Source: G963665495 sp963677785 (GTDB lineage Bacteria; Desulfobacterota; Desulfovibrionia; Desulfovibrionales; Desulfovibrionaceae). Taken from it: a DNA stretch of 64,000 bases. The notes beneath the pieces are model-generated. The model did no database searches, had not been told where the DNA came from, and saw only the letters and a program-made list of their open reading frames with translations. A program made the position numbers and the translations under genes. The stretch is taken from positions 2,790,001 to 2,854,000 of the forward strand of contig CAXXDH010000003.1 of the NCBI GenBank assembly GCA_963677785.2. The letters run 5' to 3'. Positions 44,033 to 56,068 of this stretch are shown here, one piece after another; the first letter of the stretch is position 1; each line of letters starts with the position of its first letter.

Positions 44033-44938
44033 ATGAGACAGCTTGCTGTTGGTCTGATTTCGTCGCTGTTGCTGTTGTTTGTTTGTGCCGGCGCCGCCGG
44101 AGCCGAAGAAAACCTGCGGATAGGTATTTTACCCGTACTGGATACGCTCCCCCTGCAGGTGGCGGTGCAGGAAGGACTATTCAAGGAGCAGGGGCTTGAT
44201 GTCACGCTCGTGTCGTTCTCCAGCGCGCTGGAGCGGGATATGGCCATTCAGAGCGGAAAGCTCGACGGTTATTTCGGAGATATGCTGAATACGCTGCTGC
44301 TGGCCAAGCAGGGCGTGCCGTTGCGGATGCTCACGGTCTGCTACCGGAGCACTCCGGGGCAGCCCATGTTCGGCATTGCCCTGTCACCGGGCACGGACGC
44401 CAAGGCCTTGCCGCAGCCCTGCAAGGTGGGCATTTCCACCTCATCCATCATCGAGTATCTTCTGAACCGCATGCAGCGAAAGCCGGAGCTGCGGGAACAG
44501 CATTTTTCCATTCTGGAGGTCCGCAAGATACCCATCCGGCTGCAGATGCTGCTTTCCGGCCAACTGGATTCGGCGCTGCTGCCGGAGCCCTTGCTGTCTT
44601 TGGCCAAGCTGAAAAAGTGCGCTGTGCTGACCACGGATGAAGAGTTGAAAATACCTGTGACCGTGGTCTGCCTGGTGGAAAAGGCGCTGCCTAAAGCCGA
44701 CGCGTTCATGGAAGCCTATGAAGAAGCCGTTCGGCGGATCAATGATGATCCTGAAAAATATCGCGCACTGATGGTGGAAAAATGCCGGATACCCAAACCT
44801 CTGGAAAAGGATTTCCCGGTCTATACTCTTCCGGAGCCCCAGGCGCCCACGGAAAATGAGGTCTTCGAGGTGCAGCAGTGGATGCTCTCGCGCGGCCTGC
44901 TGGATAAATTTCTGCCCTACGATACGCTGGTTCCCTGA
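44033..44938 (+). CDS. NitT/TauT-type ABC substrate-binding protein
   Basis: 301 residues. Signal peptide (1-23, AGAAGA then E). NMT1/SsuA-like fold: LRIGILPVLDTLPLQVAVQEGLFKEQGLDV and VSFSSALERDMAIQSGKLDGYFGDM. The ligand may be a nitrate-, sulfonate-, thiamine-precursor- or riboflavin-like molecule; none is indicated by an upstream riboswitch. First gene of a three-gene transporter operon; AAGGAG upstream. Confidence 0.88.
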   Translation: MRQLAVGLISSLLLLFVCAGAAGAEENLRIGILPVLDTLPLQVAVQEGLFKEQGLDVTLVSFSSALERDMAIQSGKLDGYFGDMLNTLLLAKQGVPLRMLTVCYRSTPGQPMFGIALSPGTDAKALPQPCKVGISTSSIIEYLLNRMQRKPELREQHFSILEVRKIPIRLQMLLSGQLDSALLPEPLLSLAKLKKCAVLTTDEELKIPVTVVCLVEKALPKADAFMEAYEEAVRRINDDPEKYRALMVEKCRIPKPLEKDFPVYTLPEPQAPTENEVFEVQQWMLSRGLLDKFLPYDTLVP

Positions 44939-44946
44939 GGGTGCGC

Positions 44947-45684
44947 ATGCTTGAGGTTAGCGGTTTAGAAAAAAGCTATCCGGGCGGGCGCAAAGTCCTC
45001 AGCGATCTGCACTTTACGCTCGGCCCGGAAGAAACGCTGTCCATTGTGGGGCCCTCCGGCTGCGGTAAAACATCATTGCTTTATTTGCTCTGCGGCCTGT
45101 TGCGGTCGGACGCGGGAGAGATTCTGCTGCAGGGGCGTCCCTTGCTGCGGCCTTCCACGGACGTGGCCATCATTCTGCAGGATTACGGGCTGCTGCCCTG
45201 GAAAAGCGTGTTGAAAAACGTTTCCCTGGGGCTGAAGGTGCAGGGAAAGCCCCGTGCGGAGCGCGAGGCCCTGGCCCGCAAGGTCCTGGCGGACGTGGGG
45301 CTGGCCGGGCGCGAACAGGATTATCCATCCAGCCTCAGCGGCGGCGAGCAGCAGCGCGTGGCCATTGCCAGGGCCTATGCCATGCGGCCCTATCTGCTGT
45401 TGCTGGACGAACCTTTTTCCTCTCTGGACGCCCTGACCCGTGAAAAGCTCCAGCGGACCCTGCTTGAACTCTGGCGTACGGACAAAACGCCCTATGTGCT
45501 GGTGACGCACAGCGTGGAAGAGGCCGTGTATCTGGGACGGCGTATTTTGCTGCTTTCCGGTTCGCCCGCCACGATCGGGGCCGTGTTCGAGAATCCTCAA
45601 TTCGGCAGGCCGGGCCTGCGGGAAGAGCCCGAATTCTACACGCTAGTACGGGACGTACGCCGGACCATGGAGTCCTTATGGTAA
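44947..45684 (+). CDS. NitT/TauT-type ABC ATPase
   Basis: 245 residues from the ATG at 44947 (a GTG at 44941 is an alternative). Walker A GPSGCGKTSLL, Q-loop ILQDYGLLPW, signature SLSGGEQQRVAIARA, Walker B LLLLDEPFSSLD, H-loop VTHSVEEA. Powers the neighbouring permease. Overlaps the permease start by 7 bases. Confidence 0.95.
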   Translation: MLEVSGLEKSYPGGRKVLSDLHFTLGPEETLSIVGPSGCGKTSLLYLLCGLLRSDAGEILLQGRPLLRPSTDVAIILQDYGLLPWKSVLKNVSLGLKVQGKPRAEREALARKVLADVGLAGREQDYPSSLSGGEQQRVAIARAYAMRPYLLLLDEPFSSLDALTREKLQRTLLELWRTDKTPYVLVTHSVEEAVYLGRRILLLSGSPATIGAVFENPQFGRPGLREEPEFYTLVRDVRRTMESLW

Positions 45685-46448
45685 AAGGCGGACGCGAATA
45701 TTTACGGCACATCTGGCATCTTGCCCATTACGGCATCGCTTTGGCCGTGCTCGTAGCCATCTGGCAGGTGCTGGCCCTGACCCTGGGCACGAATATGTTG
45801 CCCGAACCCGCGGACACGGTGCTTGCCTTTCTCCGCGCGTTGGCAACGGCGGATTTTTGGGCGGATTTCGCCGCGAGTACGTGGCGGGCCGGCGCCGCCA
45901 TGCTTCTGGCCTGGATTCTGGGCTTTCCCCTGGGCGTGCTGATGGGCGGCAATCGCAAGGTCGACGCCGTACTGGCGCCCATGGTGTTTTTGACCTACCC
46001 GATCCCCAAAATAGTGCTGCTGCCCATTGTGCTGCTGCTGTTCGGCCTGGGCGACAGCTCCAAAATTCTGCTTATCTCCGTGATCCTCGGCTACCAGGTG
46101 CTGGTGGCCTCGCGTGACGGCGTACGCGGACTGCATCCTAAATATCTGGACTCCGTACGCTCACTGGGTGCGGGCAGCCTGCGGCTGTATCTGGACGTGA
46201 TGATTCCGGCGGCGCTGCCGCACGGCTTCACGGCCCTGCGCCTGAATTCGGGCGTGAGCGTGGCCGTGCTTTTTTTTGTCGAATCCTTTGCCACCGAACG
46301 CGGCCTGGGACACCAGATCATGGATGCCTGGGGCCGTATGGACTATACGGACATGTTCGTGGGCATCTTCGGCATGAGCATTCTCGGCGTGCTGCTCTAC
46401 GAAAGCGCCGACCTCCTCGAACGCCGTGTCTGCGCCTGGAAGGCGTAG
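45678..46448 (+). CDS. NitT/TauT-type ABC permease
   Basis: 256 residues with six membrane segments; the EAA-like loop is SVRSLGAGSLRLYLDVMIPAALP, typical of SsuC/TauC permeases. Start overlaps the ATPase gene. Last gene of the operon. Confidence 0.93.
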   Translation: MVKGGREYLRHIWHLAHYGIALAVLVAIWQVLALTLGTNMLPEPADTVLAFLRALATADFWADFAASTWRAGAAMLLAWILGFPLGVLMGGNRKVDAVLAPMVFLTYPIPKIVLLPIVLLLFGLGDSSKILLISVILGYQVLVASRDGVRGLHPKYLDSVRSLGAGSLRLYLDVMIPAALPHGFTALRLNSGVSVAVLFFVESFATERGLGHQIMDAWGRMDYTDMFVGIFGMSILGVLLYESADLLERRVCAWKA

Positions 46449-46480
46449 TACGGACTGCAAGGCAATGCCTCCGGCGGCCA

Positions 46481-46508
46481 GAGAACCTTTTTGTAAAAAG
46501 GTTCTCTG
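46481..46508. terminator. Hairpin after the ABC operon
   Basis: AGAGAACCTTTT / AAAAGGTTCTCT form a 12-base perfect stem 33 bases after the permease stop. A second G+C-rich hairpin (GCGGGGGC/GCCCCCGC, about 46600-46621) lies nearer the convergent copA stop. Either may serve as terminator. Confidence 0.55.
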
Positions 46509-46640
46509 GACTCTCCAAAAACTTTTAATAGGCAATATTATCTTTAATATTAGAATGTAATGTTATTCGTGGGTCCAGGGCTGTTGCCCTGGCAAGGGGG
46601 CGGGGGCGAGGAGCCCCCGCGACGTTGTCGTTGTTGCCGT

Positions 46641-49157
<2,517 letters not shown>

Positions 49158-49442
49158 TGGCTGCTCCTGGAGCATTGTTGAGGTTATTTGGTTTCGGGGC
49201 GTTGCCAGTATGCTACGCCTGTTTTTTCCTGCACCTCTTTTTTAGGTATGCAGGGGATTCATTCTTTTAATGAGTAAAGCAGTTAACTTACATTGCAAGC
49301 TATCATATTAATTTTTATCAGTTAAATCAGAATGTTGTATTTTGATTCGCTCGATTGTGGCTGTGCGTTGCAAAGGTTCTTAACTATTTTGTGAAAAAGC
49401 ATTTTCTTCCAAACCGTTTCCGCATTTCAAAAAAGCAGCGGA

Positions 49443-50597
49443 TTAGAGTGCTTCAAAGCTGTCGTTGGTGATTCTGGTAAGATAAACGCGTTTCAGCCCC
49501 TGGTTGTCCAGAGGGGAAAAACTGATTTTGGTGCCCAGGCCGATGTCAATGTCGTAGGCGTTGCGAGTTGTGTGCAGCAGTGTATCTCTGGTGAGGTCGG
49601 GGCCGGTTATTTGCAGCAGGCGTACCAGCAGCTTTGCGTCGAGAAATCCCTCCAGGCTGACGAATCCGGGTTGAAACAACGGATCGGCATTAAGCATCAT
49701 ACGCTGGTATTCGGCCACGGCAGGGACCGTGTCGTCCCAGGGAAGGGGCACCACCTGGGACACCAGGACGCCGTTGCCCGAACTGCCGAGTTCTTGGGCC
49801 AGGGCCTTGCTTCCGACAAAGGAGATATTCATGAATGTCACATCGCGCAAGCCCAAGCGAAGGGCGCGGTCGATAAAGGCTGCGCAGGGCTTGTAGGTGC
49901 CGACCATGATCACTGCGTCGGGTTTGGCCTGCGTGATGGCGATCAGCGCATGGTTGACCGCGGTCGTATTTCGCTTATAGCAGCCTCTGGCGACGAGCTT
50001 GAGCGAAGGATAGTTTTCCAGAGCTTGCTCCACGCCGTACAAGCCGTTGCGTCCGTAGGAGTCGTTCTGGAAAAAAACAGCCAGCCGTTTTTTTCCCGCC
50101 TTGGCCAGGTGCGCCACCATCTTCAGGCTTTCCCGTTCATAGGATGCGCGCAGATTGAAGACCGTCGGCGCCTCGTGCACATCCCGCAGGAATTCTGCGC
50201 CGGTAAAGGGGAAAAAGAAGGGGACGTTGGCTTTGGTTACCAAAGGAAGGACCGCTTTGGATGTGGGGGTTCCGATGTAGCCGAACAGCAGGAACACCTT
50301 GGACTCGTTGAGGAGTTTTTTTGTGTTGTCGATGCATCTGGTGGGTTCGTAGCCGTCATCCAGTTCGACCACCTGGATTTTTCTTCCAAGAACGCCGCCG
50401 TTGTCGTTGATGAACGAAAAATAGGCCTGCGCACCTTTGAGCAGTTCCTGACCGAGAAAACCGGCCGGACCGTCCTGCGCATTGGAAACGCCTACCAGAA
50501 TGTGCTTGGAGCTAATGCCGTCTTCGGCCAGAGCCGGGCTGTGGCAGAGCAGGGCGGCGATCAGCAGTAAGGAGAGGCTGCAGAGCAAAGCGCGCAT
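49443..50597 (-). CDS. LivK-type periplasmic substrate-binding protein
   Basis: 384 residues. Signal peptide 1-24 (ALAEDG). Type I periplasmic-binding fold: ILVGVSNAQDGPAGFLGQELLKGAQAYFSFIN, VFLLFGYIGTPTSKAVLPLV. Similar to the branched-chain amino acid binding-protein family used in ABC uptake or sensory systems. No permease or ATPase genes adjoin it, so it may be an orphan component or part of a signalling system. Confidence 0.82.
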   Translation of the reverse strand: MRALLCSLSLLLIAALLCHSPALAEDGISSKHILVGVSNAQDGPAGFLGQELLKGAQAYFSFINDNGGVLGRKIQVVELDDGYEPTRCIDNTKKLLNESKVFLLFGYIGTPTSKAVLPLVTKANVPFFFPFTGAEFLRDVHEAPTVFNLRASYERESLKMVAHLAKAGKKRLAVFFQNDSYGRNGLYGVEQALENYPSLKLVARGCYKRNTTAVNHALIAITQAKPDAVIMVGTYKPCAAFIDRALRLGLRDVTFMNISFVGSKALAQELGSSGNGVLVSQVVPLPWDDTVPAVAEYQRMMLNADPLFQPGFVSLEGFLDAKLLVRLLQITGPDLTRDTLLHTTRNAYDIDIGLGTKISFSPLDNQGLKRVYLTRITNDSFEAL

Positions 50598-50736
50598 GGA
50601 AGACTCCTCGTGTTGGCTTGGAACGGCGTACTGAAAAAACTTATCAAAAGCGCGGCAGGAAGAAAACCTTCTGCAGATATCTTTTATTGGGAAGGGGATA
50701 GCAGCAACGAAAAGAGAAAACGACGGGGATTTTGTG

Positions 50737-50781
50737 CTTCCATACCCCTTGTCCGGCCAATCCGGACAAGGGGTATGGAAG
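50737..50781. terminator. Long 20-base perfect hairpin after metE
   Basis: CTTCCATACCCCTTGTCCGG and its perfect complement at 50762-50781 flank a 5-base loop, 14 bases after the metE stop. There is no long T-run, but its position between metE and the LivK gene suggests a terminator. Confidence 0.55.
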
Positions 50782-50794
50782 TGAGACGTGATGA

Positions 50795-53080
50795 CTATGA
50801 AGAGAACACTTTGCGTACGGTTTTAGCGGCCTGAACCAGGTTTTCCAGAGATGCGTAGCTTTCCTCCCACCCCCTGGTCTTGAGTCCGCAATCAGGGTTG
50901 GCCCAGAGCTTTTCCACAGGAATAACCGCTGCCGCACGGCGCAGCAGGTCGCTCATTTCCTCCACAGAGGGTACGCGCGGGCTGTGAATGTCGTAAACGC
51001 CCGGGCCGATTTCGTTGGGATAGTCGAACTGCTGGAACGCGTCGAGCAGTTCCATTTTGCTTCTGCTGGCCTCGATGCTGATGACGTCCGCGTCCATGGC
51101 GGCGATCCAGGCCACAATCTCGTTGAATTCGCTGTAGCACATATGGGTGTGCAGCTGGGTTTCCGGGGCCGCGCCATTGATGGCCAGCCGGAAGCTGTCC
51201 ACCGCCCAGCGGAAGTAGGCGTCCCAATCGGCCTTGCGCAGGGGCGCGCCCTCGCGCAGGGCGGGTTCGTCCACCTGGATGACGCCGAGGCCGGCCTGTT
51301 CGAGATCCTTGACCTCGTCCCGGATTGCCAGAGCGATCTGGCGGCAGGTTTCGCTGCGCGGCTGGTCGTCGCGGACAAAGCTCCAGCAGAGAATGGTCAC
51401 CGGTCCGGTGAGCATGCCCTTCATGGGTTTTTTGGTCAGAGACTGGGCGTAGGAACTCCAGGACACGGTCATGGGCTGCGGACGGGAGACGTCTCCGTAG
51501 ATGACCGGCGGCTTGACGCAACGCGAGCCGTAGCTCTGCACCCAGCCGTTCTGCGTAAAACAATAGCCTTCGAGCTGTTCGCCGAAGTATTCGACCATGT
51601 CGTTGCGTTCGGGTTCGCCGTGCACCAGCACATCCAGGTCGAGTTCTTCCTGTTTGGCGACCACTTCTCGAATCTGGCCGCGCATGGCTTCGGTATAGGT
51701 TTCCAGGTCCAGGTCCCCGCGTTTGAAATCTCGCCGTGCTTTGCGGATTTCCGGGGTCTGCGGAAAGGAGCCGATGGTGGTGGTGGGCAGCAGGGGCAGT
51801 TCGAAGCGCTCTTCATGCAACTTGCGCCGCTGCGGATAGGGCTGCGAACGTTCGAGCATTTCCGGACCGGCGGCTGCGATGCGGTCGCGTACGGCGGCGT
51901 TGTGCAGGGCGGGTGCCTTGCGGCGCGAGGCCCAGGATTCCTGGTTTGCCTGCAGCCAGGAGCCGCAGTCTTTGCCGGAGGCCGCGTCCGCCAGCATGCG
52001 CAGTTCTTCGCATTTCTGTTTACCGAAAGCCATCCAGCCGCGGATTTCTTCCGGCAGGGCGGTTTCGTCGTCCAGATCCACGGGCACATGCAGCAGCGAG
52101 CACGAAGGGGCCAGCAGCAGACGTTCGAAGCCGATGGCGTCGGCAGCTGTTTTGATCTGCACCAGGGCCTTGTCCGCTTCGACTTTCCAGATGTTGCGGC
52201 CGTTGACTAGTCCCAGCGAGAGGCTGGTTTGCGGGGCGAGTACGCCCAGCACGGGCTGCAACTGCTCAGGCGCGCGTACGAGATCGATGTGCAGGCCGGC
52301 CACGGGCAGCTGTTCCAGAAAGGAGAGGTTGTGCGTGACAGAGCCGAAATAGGTGGCCAGGAGCAGCTTGGCGGGGCCGGCTGCTTCTACCAGGGCCTCA
52401 TAGGCCTTGCGGAAATCCTCTTTCTGCAGTGCGGCGGGCAGGTCCTGGGCCAGGACCGGTTCGTCCAGCTGGATCCACTGGCACTGCCCGGCGCATTTTT
52501 GCAGTATTTCCTTGTAGCGCTCCAGAAGAGCGGGCAGCAGGTCGAAGAGGTTGCAAGCCGGATCCGTTGCCTTGGAGGCGCTCAGATAGGTAAAAGGTCC
52601 GGGCAGCACGGCCTTGAGGGGCGTATTCAGAGCCTTGGCTTCTTCCAGCTCCTCGAAGAGTTTGGCGCTGCGCAGAGCAAAGGTTTGATCCGGAGCGAGT
52701 TCCGGAACAATGTAATGATAGTTGGTGTCGAACCATTTGGACATTTCCATGGCGGCCAGGCCCTGGCCGTTTTTGCTGCCGCCACGGGCCATGAGAAAAA
52801 AGGTCTCCAGATCCACGTTGCCGGCGTCGAATCCGTAACGTTGCGGTATGGCGCCCAGCATGGCGCTCATGTCCAGCATCTGGTCGTAAAGGGAAAAGTC
52901 GCCTACAGGCAGCATGTCGGTGCCTGCATTTTTTTGCAGGGTCCAGTGCCGTTGGCGGATTTCCCTGGCCACGGCCTGCAGTTCGGCAGCTGTTGCCTGG
53001 TCTTTCCAAAAAGATTCCAGGGCTTTTTTCAGCTCCCGCTGTTTTCCCATACGGGAAAAACCCAAAGTGTGCGTTAACAT
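50795..53080 (-). CDS. metE: Cobalamin-independent methionine synthase
   Basis: 761 residues from the ATG at 53080 with AAGGAGGAGCA before it. Full-length MetE. N-terminal LGFSRMGKQRELKKALESFW; C-terminal catalytic domain with LLPTTTIGSFPQT, VHGEPERNDMVEYFGEQL and the zinc ligands in THMCYSEFNEI and NPDCGLKTRGW. It methylates homocysteine with methyl-tetrahydrofolate polyglutamate. Its leader carries a cobalamin riboswitch and a terminator, so it is predicted to be off when B12 is plentiful and the B12-dependent enzyme can work. Confidence 0.97.
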   Translation of the reverse strand: MLTHTLGFSRMGKQRELKKALESFWKDQATAAELQAVAREIRQRHWTLQKNAGTDMLPVGDFSLYDQMLDMSAMLGAIPQRYGFDAGNVDLETFFLMARGGSKNGQGLAAMEMSKWFDTNYHYIVPELAPDQTFALRSAKLFEELEEAKALNTPLKAVLPGPFTYLSASKATDPACNLFDLLPALLERYKEILQKCAGQCQWIQLDEPVLAQDLPAALQKEDFRKAYEALVEAAGPAKLLLATYFGSVTHNLSFLEQLPVAGLHIDLVRAPEQLQPVLGVLAPQTSLSLGLVNGRNIWKVEADKALVQIKTAADAIGFERLLLAPSCSLLHVPVDLDDETALPEEIRGWMAFGKQKCEELRMLADAASGKDCGSWLQANQESWASRRKAPALHNAAVRDRIAAAGPEMLERSQPYPQRRKLHEERFELPLLPTTTIGSFPQTPEIRKARRDFKRGDLDLETYTEAMRGQIREVVAKQEELDLDVLVHGEPERNDMVEYFGEQLEGYCFTQNGWVQSYGSRCVKPPVIYGDVSRPQPMTVSWSSYAQSLTKKPMKGMLTGPVTILCWSFVRDDQPRSETCRQIALAIRDEVKDLEQAGLGVIQVDEPALREGAPLRKADWDAYFRWAVDSFRLAINGAAPETQLHTHMCYSEFNEIVAWIAAMDADVISIEASRSKMELLDAFQQFDYPNEIGPGVYDIHSPRVPSVEEMSDLLRRAAAVIPVEKLWANPDCGLKTRGWEESYASLENLVQAAKTVRKVFSS

Positions 53081-53223
53081 TGCTCCTCCTTGCAATTCGG
53101 TTGTTGGCGTTCAATAAGGCCAGCAGGCAAGAGAGAGGCGAACGGGGAGAAATGGCGTATGGAGTACTCTCCTCCGAGTTTCCTTCTAAACGCAAAAAGG
53201 AGACCCGGTAAGGGAGCAGGCGC

Positions 53224-53252
53224 AAAAAAACCCATTCTCCAGGGAGAACGGG
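53224..53252 (-). terminator. Rho-independent terminator in the metE leader
   Basis: On the minus strand CCCGTTCTC, loop CCTG-like, GAGAATGGG, followed by TTTTTTT. It lies between the cobalamin riboswitch and metE and is the likely expression platform. Confidence 0.85.
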
Positions 53253-53314
53253 CGCAGCGCAATATGGCCCCGAATGTCAAAACGGGGGAACCATCGCACC
53301 AGCCCAGATCGCGA

Positions 53315-53515
53315 GGCTTGCTTGCGGAATCGATCCGGGGCGTCTTCTGGCTTACGGGTGGGCTTATGTCCGGCCATTATGGGGCTCCTTCCCGAACAGT
53401 TTCTGTCCAGTGGAGTACCCCGGCACAGCCCGAATACAGCAGCGCGTCTGCGACGGATTCTCACCGTCTTCCGTTTCCCGGAGATCTTTGTACCAGCTCC
53501 TACAAGTATCCAGCA
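53315..53515 (-). promoter_or_regulatory. Cobalamin (B12) riboswitch upstream of metE
   Basis: On the minus strand the conserved cobalamin-aptamer elements appear in order: CCGGGAAACGG, GGTGAGAATCCGTCGCAGAC, GCGCTGCTGT, CCACTGG, CGGGAAGG and the B12 box AAGCCAGAAGAC. The spacing is normal. The downstream terminator at 53224-53252 suggests transcriptional control. Confidence 0.95.
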
Positions 53516-53640
53516 GCCCTGTCAACGCTCTGAGCGAATAGATCCGGCAAGGCCGTATTTGTTTTCTTGCCGGACCGTGCCGTCCGTGATAGGAGGCTGC
53601 AACCCGCCATTGGCCGATACCGGGTGAACGAAGTAAATTT

Positions 53641-54297
53641 ATGAGCACGTTTCAAGATATCAAAGCCATCCTGCTCGCATGTTTCGCCATGCAGGAGCGT
53701 TCCGTGGTGCAGTGGCATCTGCATCCGCCGGATATGACCATGCCCGGGGCGCCCTGCGACAGTGAAAACGGTTCGCTATCCCTGATCCGTATTGCCGAGG
53801 CCCAGCATGCGGCCAATTTTCAGCTCTGGCATATTGAGGATGAAGCCCGGCGCAGGGATGTGGGCGATTCGGTCATTGCGGACTGCAAACGCCGTATCGA
53901 TTCGCTGAACCAGAACCGCAACGATCTTATCGAACGTTTCGACACCTGCCTTGTTGCCGTGATGCAGCCACTGCTGCCGGAAAATGTAGCCCAGCGTTAC
54001 AATACGGAGACCCTTGGCGCGGCTCTGGACAGAATGTCCATTTTGTCCCTGAAGATTTTTCACATGCGTGAAAATAGTATGGATGCCGACCTGGAACCTG
54101 ACCTGCGGGCCGAATGCGGCGTCAAACTGGAGATTCTGATCCGGCAGCGCGAAGACCTGGGATCGGACATGCTTCTGCTGCTGGACGAATACGCTTCCGG
54201 GCAGAAACAGCCGCGCGTGTATTACCAGTTCAAAACCTACAATGATTCACGCCTGAACCCCGCCATGCGCCACCGGACGCAAAAGACCGGTTCCTGA
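53641..54297 (+). CDS. DUF4254-family protein
   Basis: 218 residues. The segment AANFQLWHIEDEARRRDVGD with RRIDSLNQNRNDLIERFD is the DUF4254 signature. The protein is all-helical with no signal peptide. Such genes often sit beside glycosyltransferase-9 genes, as here (54537), so a role in glycan assembly is likely but unproven. Confidence 0.8.
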   Translation: MSTFQDIKAILLACFAMQERSVVQWHLHPPDMTMPGAPCDSENGSLSLIRIAEAQHAANFQLWHIEDEARRRDVGDSVIADCKRRIDSLNQNRNDLIERFDTCLVAVMQPLLPENVAQRYNTETLGAALDRMSILSLKIFHMRENSMDADLEPDLRAECGVKLEILIRQREDLGSDMLLLLDEYASGQKQPRVYYQFKTYNDSRLNPAMRHRTQKTGS

Positions 54298-54536
54298 ACT
54301 TGATCTGACCCTTCAATTATGTCCCCTCAGCTTTGTTTGACTTCCCCGAATGGCGTCGGCATAGTTTCTCGCCATGGATATCGGAAGATCAGGTGCAGGC
54401 TTTCGAGTGGGACAAGACTGTCTTCGGGCCGAACCACGTATCCTGCTTTAGCTACTTGTTTTGCTTGGTAAGTGTTTTGAAGAGCCAGTTGCTCTTTCTC
54501 TTCCACATAAAAATGCTCTAGCCGAACGGGAGTGCC

Positions 54537-55955
54537 ATGGGGCAGAAGCCGATTTGTCTGTTGCAGATGCAGCGCCTGGGCGATCTGGTGCTGACGTTTC
54601 CGTTCGCGCTCTGGCTCAGGCGGCGTTTTCCCGGTCATCCGCTCTGGGTGGTTGCGGAAAAAAAATTTTTTGAAGGGTTGCGTCCGCTGAGTCCGGAACT
54701 CGTTTACGTCCCTTGGGAAGAGGCCGCGGGGCTGTTGCGGCAGCGCTTTCATCTGGTGGTCAATCTGAGCATTCGCAAACAGGCCGCGCAACTGGCCGGA
54801 GCTTTGCGTTCGGACGAAACCATAGGCCCTGTGCTCCAGGCTGACGGCACCTCCCGCATCCGGGGCAACTGGCAGCTTTACCGCGCCTCGCTTATCAACA
54901 ACAACCGGCACAACCGGTTCCATTGGGCCGAACTCAACGCCCTGGATCTTATCCCTCTTTCCGGCCTGGCCGCCACGGCCTGGGCGGCTCCGCACAGCGC
55001 CAGGGAACACAGCTCGCGGGTGGGGTTGTTTTTGGGCGCCAGCCAGGAGTTCAAACGTCCGGGCGCTGCGTTTTGGGCGCGCCTGGTGGAGCGCCTGCAC
55101 GAACGGCAGCTACTGCCGGTTCTGTTGGGGGGCAAAGATGAAATTCCCCTGGGCCAGCAAGTACGGCAACTGGCAAAGAGCCCGTGTCTGGACCTGTGCG
55201 GCAAATATGCGCTGCCCGGTTTTGTGAGCGCGCTTTCCGGCCTGGGGCTGCTGCTCACGCCGGATACGGGCCCCATGCACCTGGCCGCCTGGATGGGCGT
55301 GCTTGTCTGCAATCTATCCATGGGGCCGGTCAGTCCGTGGGAAACCGGGCCTTACCAGCCGGGACAGTATGTTTTACAGGCCGCGCTGAGTTGCGCGGGG
55401 TGTTGGGAATGCACGCATCCGCGGACGTATTATTGCCGGGAAATGTTTTCTCCGCGGCATGTGGCCCTGGTGGCGCAGCGTCTGCTGCGCAGACGTCCGG
55501 AAGATTTGCCCAAACTGCGTTTGGCCGGACTGCGGTTGAAACAGAGCAGCCGGACAGCGGACGGATTGTACGCTTTGCCGGATCTGCGACCGGATACGGC
55601 GGACAAACAGGCCCTGCGCAACGGACTCGGCGAGTTCTGGCGGTCTTTTTTCGGCGTACGCTTCGGATTGTGGGACGAAACGCGCGCCTCAGAGGCCTGG
55701 CAAGCCGTTGCCCAGGTTTCACCAGTTCTTTCCGACGCATCGCTTAAGGCGCTGGTCGTGCTCGGCAAGCGTCTTGTTCAGGCCATTCGCAAGCCAGACA
55801 CCTGCATGGATCAAAGCTTCTGGGCCAATCTGCCGCCCGTGTTGCGTCCGCTTTCCAGCTATCTTCACCTGGATCTTCAGAATCAGGACTTCTCCACCGA
55901 GGCGCTTCGGCGTTCGGTGGAAGTTATTGACCAGCTTCGCTTAACAATTTCTTAA
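54537..55955 (+). CDS. Family-9 glycosyltransferase (heptosyltransferase-like)
   Basis: 472 residues from the ATG at 54537 (GGGAG before it). PICLLQMQRLGDLVLTFPFALWL and LLTPDTGPMHLAAWMGVLVCNL are GT9 motifs; a Cys cluster CAGCWECTHPRTYYC follows, also found in the first GT9 of this window. A helical C-terminal extension (about 380-472) is unusual. It may glycosylate lipopolysaccharide or flagellin, given the flagellar genes downstream. Confidence 0.88.
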   Translation: MGQKPICLLQMQRLGDLVLTFPFALWLRRRFPGHPLWVVAEKKFFEGLRPLSPELVYVPWEEAAGLLRQRFHLVVNLSIRKQAAQLAGALRSDETIGPVLQADGTSRIRGNWQLYRASLINNNRHNRFHWAELNALDLIPLSGLAATAWAAPHSAREHSSRVGLFLGASQEFKRPGAAFWARLVERLHERQLLPVLLGGKDEIPLGQQVRQLAKSPCLDLCGKYALPGFVSALSGLGLLLTPDTGPMHLAAWMGVLVCNLSMGPVSPWETGPYQPGQYVLQAALSCAGCWECTHPRTYYCREMFSPRHVALVAQRLLRRRPEDLPKLRLAGLRLKQSSRTADGLYALPDLRPDTADKQALRNGLGEFWRSFFGVRFGLWDETRASEAWQAVAQVSPVLSDASLKALVVLGKRLVQAIRKPDTCMDQSFWANLPPVLRPLSSYLHLDLQNQDFSTEALRRSVEVIDQLRLTIS

Positions 55956-56027
55956 GATAAGCGGCAAAAAACTCCTGTTTTTGTTTTTCTCATTCCCTAA
56001 CTTGTTGTTTTAATGATTTTTTCAAAG

Positions 56028-56044
56028 TTGGAACAGCTTTTGTA
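56028..56044 (+). promoter_or_regulatory. Possible sigma-54 promoter of the flagellar genes
   Basis: TTGGAACAGCTTTTGTA has -24 GG and -12 TTGT elements at correct spacing, with one mismatch in each. The predicted leader before fliK would be short, so this is tentative. Its -12 TTGT resembles the DHH-gene promoter. Confidence 0.3.
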
Positions 56045-56068
56045 TGTTAAGGGCCGAGGAGACAAGCC

